DNA of 64,000 nt from an uncultured Clostridia bacterium (GTDB lineage: Bacteria > Bacillota > Clostridia > Oscillospirales > Acutalibacteraceae): the NCBI GenBank assembly GCA_947625485.1, contig CANQOP010000001.1, positions 62,001 to 126,000 on the forward strand, given 5' to 3'. Below the pieces are notes generated by a model. It worked only from the letters and a program-made list of their open reading frames with translations, did not search any database and was not told where the DNA came from. The position numbers and the translations under genes were made by a program. Below, piece after piece: positions 61,308-64,000 of this stretch (positions within the stretch are counted from its first letter, which is position 1; each line of letters starts with the position of its first letter).

Positions 61308-62360
61308 ATGGGTAGTAAAATTCAGGTGAAAGCAGGAAATGTAAAAATAGGCGGAGGAGCACGAATTAGTATTCAGTCAATGCTTAATGTTCCTTCTGAC
61401 AATATAGAGGAAAGCGTTAAGCAGGCTGTCGCTTTAGAAAAAGCGGGCTGTGATATAATACGCGCGGCTATTCCGAATAAGGAGGCTGTAAAGCTGATTC
61501 CCGCTTTAAAAAAGGCGGTGAACGCTCCTATAGTTGCGGATATTCATTTTGACTATAAGCTTGCGCTCGAGGCTGTCGAGGCAGGTATAGATAAAATCCG
61601 AATAAATCCCGGTAATATCGGCTCTGACGATAGGGTAAAGGCTGTAGCGACAGCTTGCGCAAATAAAAATATCCCTATCCGTATCGGAGTGAACAGCGGC
61701 TCGCTTGAAAAGGAAATCCTCGCGAAATACGGTTCTCCTACTCCTCAGGCTTTGTGTGACAGTGCGCTGTATCACGCGTCATTACTGGAAAAATTTGATT
61801 TTAACAATATAGTTCTTTCTATGAAGAGTTCAACCGTTTCTACTATGGTAGAGGCTTACGAGCTCGCGTCACAGCAATGCGACTATCCGCTCCACCTCGG
61901 TGTTACCGAGGCGGGCACTGAGCGCCTCGGTATTATCAAATCCTCCGCAGGTATCGGCTCGCTTTTGCTGCACGGTATAGGAGATACTATCCGCGTTTCA
62001 CTCACTGCCGACCCCGTAAGAGAGGTTTACGCCGCACATGATATTTTAAAAGCTCTCGACATTGAAAAAGGCGGAGTTCAGTTCATCTCCTGCCCGACCT
62101 GCGGCAGGACGAAGATAGACTTAATTTCTCTCGCTAACGAGGTTCAGGAACGCCTTAAGGATTGCAGACGCAATATAAAGGTTGCCGTTATGGGTTGTAT
62201 CGTAAACGGACCGGGGGAGTCCCGAGAGGCAGACTACGGTATAGCAGGCGGTGACGGCTGCGGTCTTGTATTCAAAAAAGGAGAAATTCTATATAAAGTA
62301 AGCGAGGATAAGCTCGTAGACGCTCTTATTGAAGAAATAGAAAAAGATAAGGAAATATAA
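61308..62360 (+). CDS. ispG: 4-Hydroxy-3-methylbut-2-enyl diphosphate synthase
   Basis: ATG 61308 follows TTTGGAG; a TTG at 61293 overlaps rseP and is less likely. The 350-residue iron-sulfur enzyme has the TIM-barrel start SIQSMLNVPSDNIEE, PIVADIHFDYKLA near residue 70, and C-terminal cluster ligands in SCPTCGRTK and VMGCIVNGPGE (cysteines near residues 263, 266 and 298). It makes HMBPP in the MEP pathway. Short form, as in Firmicutes. Its stop shares a base with the polC start. Confidence 0.96.
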   Translation: MGSKIQVKAGNVKIGGGARISIQSMLNVPSDNIEESVKQAVALEKAGCDIIRAAIPNKEAVKLIPALKKAVNAPIVADIHFDYKLALEAVEAGIDKIRINPGNIGSDDRVKAVATACANKNIPIRIGVNSGSLEKEILAKYGSPTPQALCDSALYHASLLEKFDFNNIVLSMKSSTVSTMVEAYELASQQCDYPLHLGVTEAGTERLGIIKSSAGIGSLLLHGIGDTIRVSLTADPVREVYAAHDILKALDIEKGGVQFISCPTCGRTKIDLISLANEVQERLKDCRRNIKVAVMGCIVNGPGESREADYGIAGGDGCGLVFKKGEILYKVSEDKLVDALIEEIEKDKEI

Positions 62361-64000
62361 TGAAAACCTTTAAAGAAATTTTTGGTAATTTTATTGATGA
62401 AAACTTAATAAACCCGAAAATTCTCGATGCAGATTTAAGTGAGATTGCAGTTAACGATGTTCTCCGCACTACGACTTTATATCTTGATTTTAATGCGCTT
62501 GTACCCAGAATTGACTTACATAAAACCGAGGATTTACTGAAAAATTCTATCCTTAATTTCAGCAGGATAAGGATTTTACCGCACTTCGGTCCGCAGCTTT
62601 TTGACATAAGCTATTTTACACAGCTTGTTGAGGCTCTTAAAACCGATATGCCTCGTATAAACGGTACGTTTCGTGACAGCGAAATTACATTTCAGGACAA
62701 TACGATTAATATAAAATTAAAAAACGGAGGAAAGGTACTTTTAGACAGCATTAATTTTGATATCGAGCTCATAAAACTTATTCAGCGTGAATTTGATATG
62801 ACGGTAACTGTTTCATACAGCGGTGTAACGGAGCTTGATTCTGAAAATCAGGAGTATATAGACTCCCGAATTGAAACAGAAAAACAAATTCAGAGAGAAA
62901 ACCTTGAGTCGCTTGCCGAAATGTTCGAGGAAGAGGAGAATGCCGCTAAAAGTGCCGCTCGGAAGCTTGCGTCAGACTCTGTAACCGAGATTGAAATAAG
63001 AAAGGGAAAACATCTCACTCCGCAGATTATTCCGAGTACAGTTCGTCCGCTCTACGGGCGTATGTCCAAGGGTAAAATAATTCCTATAGAGAAAATTGCG
63101 TATGATTCGGGCAGGGTTGCCGTATGGGGCGATGTCTTTGATTTTGAGAAAAAAGTCACCCGTTCGGGAGATAAAAACATATTTACAATGGATATAACCG
63201 ATTACACAGGCTCGGTTACCGTTAAAGTTTTTGGTCCGATTAATCAGACAGCAATTGTTGAAGAAATAAAAAAGGGCGATACTGTAGTTGTTCACGGCGA
63301 TGTGGAAAATGACCGATTTGCAGGCGGACTTGTCGTAAACGCACGAAGTATTTCCACAGCAAAAAAGGTTAAGGTAGCAGATAAAGCAGAAAAAAAACGC
63401 GTTGAGCTCCATTTGCATACGAATATGTCTCAAATGGACGGAATGACGCCTGCGGGCGAGCTTATAAAGCGCGCCGCCTCTTGGGGACATCCCGCTATTG
63501 CAATCACGGATCACGGCGTTGCGCAGGCTTTTCCCGAGGCTATGAACACTGCTCGTAAAATAAATAAAGACGAACAGAAAATCAAGATTATTTATGGTAC
63601 TGAGGCATATTTTATTGACGACCTCGTTGAGTCAGTGTCGGGAGAGCAGAACGAGCCGCTGGACGGTACATTCGTCTGCTTTGATATAGAGACCACGGGC
63701 TTATCCGCCAAACGTGATAAAATTACGGAAATCGGCGCGGTAAAAATTACTGACGGTATTGTAGTTGATACATTCTCTACTTTCGTAAATCCCGAAATGC
63801 CTATTCCTTCAAAAATTACCCAGCTTACAGGTATCACTGATTCAATGGTAAAGAATGCTCCCTCTCAGTCTGAGGCTGTTTCGGCGTTTTTGGAGTTTGC
63901 CGGCGGAGCAGTACTTGTCGCTCACAACGCGCCGTTTGATACGGGCTTTATTCGCGTTGCCTGCGAGAATATGGGAAGGAAATATAACTGTACTTCTATT
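62360..64000 (+). CDS. polC: DNA polymerase III alpha subunit, PolC type, 3' truncated
   Basis: The frame opens at ATG 62360 (TAATG overlap with ispG) and stays open for 547 codons to the window edge. The visible part has an N-terminal domain (about 1-230), an OB-fold (about 245-335; VAVWGDVFDFEKK), a PHP domain start with RVELHLHTNMSQMDGMTP (near 343) and the 3'-5' exonuclease start FVCFDIETTGLSAKRDKITEIGA (near 434) inserted in the PHP domain, the PolC order. It is the main replicative polymerase of low-GC Gram-positives. The polymerase domain lies outside the window. Confidence 0.96.
   Translation, partial: MKTFKEIFGNFIDENLINPKILDADLSEIAVNDVLRTTTLYLDFNALVPRIDLHKTEDLLKNSILNFSRIRILPHFGPQLFDISYFTQLVEALKTDMPRINGTFRDSEITFQDNTINIKLKNGGKVLLDSINFDIELIKLIQREFDMTVTVSYSGVTELDSENQEYIDSRIETEKQIQRENLESLAEMFEEEENAAKSAARKLASDSVTEIEIRKGKHLTPQIIPSTVRPLYGRMSKGKIIPIEKIAYDSGRVAVWGDVFDFEKKVTRSGDKNIFTMDITDYTGSVTVKVFGPINQTAIVEEIKKGDTVVVHGDVENDRFAGGLVVNARSISTAKKVKVADKAEKKRVELHLHTNMSQMDGMTPAGELIKRAASWGHPAIAITDHGVAQAFPEAMNTARKINKDEQKIKIIYGTEAYFIDDLVESVSGEQNEPLDGTFVCFDIETTGLSAKRDKITEIGAVKITDGIVVDTFSTFVNPEMPIPSKITQLTGITDSMVKNAPSQSEAVSAFLEFAGGAVLVAHNAPFDTGFIRVACENMGRKYNCTSI

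Overview
The window reads as one continuous stretch of a low-GC, Gram-positive, spore-forming Clostridia chromosome, most like the Ruminococcus group (Oscillospirales). Support comes from many endospore genes (spoVM, sipL, spoIVA, gerA/gerB, yabP, yabQ, spoIIGA, sigE, ylmC/ymxH, a SleB-type hydrolase), Firmicutes-type synteny, PolC rather than only DnaE, and a secreted CBM26/cohesin-like protein of the kind seen in starch-adapted ruminococci. R. bromii or a relative is plausible but is inference. No rRNA, tRNA, CRISPR, prophage or insertion sequence was seen.

Layout. 1-7.9 kb is accessory and surface-related: the end of pgeF, a secreted beta-helix protein, an RluA-type pseudouridine synthase, a 47-residue membrane peptide paired with a 30-residue SpoVM-like peptide, and a 1069-residue secreted starch-binding multidomain protein. 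8-11 kb is a spore-coat morphogenesis pair, sipL-spoIVA. 11-22 kb holds the Na+ decarboxylase gamma/beta subunits, a CpsC/CpsD-type tyrosine kinase pair, an aminotransferase, secD-secF, and a DUF421/DUF4363 pair divergent from a gerA-gerB germinant receptor.

22-40 kb is a dense co-directional housekeeping run: hprK-murB-rapZ-whiA-xseB-ispA-dxs-tlyA-nadK-argR-recN-recJ-rel-dtd-MBL-hemZ. 40-45 kb matches the Bacillus yabM-yabN-yabO-yabP-yabQ-divIC-yabR order with hup inserted. 45-49 kb has an RNA methyltransferase, pfkA, a MORN-repeat protein and an acidic lipoprotein. 49-52.6 kb has spoIIGA-sigE, small genes, degV and ylmC/ymxH. 52.8-64 kb has a cell-wall hydrolase and then the conserved rpsB-tsf-pyrH-frr-uppS-cdsA-dxr-rseP-ispG-polC block, cut by the window end inside polC.

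How the genes connect. Dxs, Dxr, IspG, IspA and UppS are five steps on the MEP-to-undecaprenyl route that feeds cell-wall synthesis (MurB, flippase). Many other genes belong to sporulation: SpoIIGA activates SigE; SigE-type targets here include sipL-spoIVA, yabP/yabQ and spoVM; GerA/GerB act at germination. The most interesting items are the unannotated SpoVM-like peptide with its small membrane partner, a structured RNA leader before rpsB, a yabP ribosome-binding site buried in a terminator-like hairpin, a Spo0A-like promoter for spoIIGA, and the starch-binding/cohesin-like protein.
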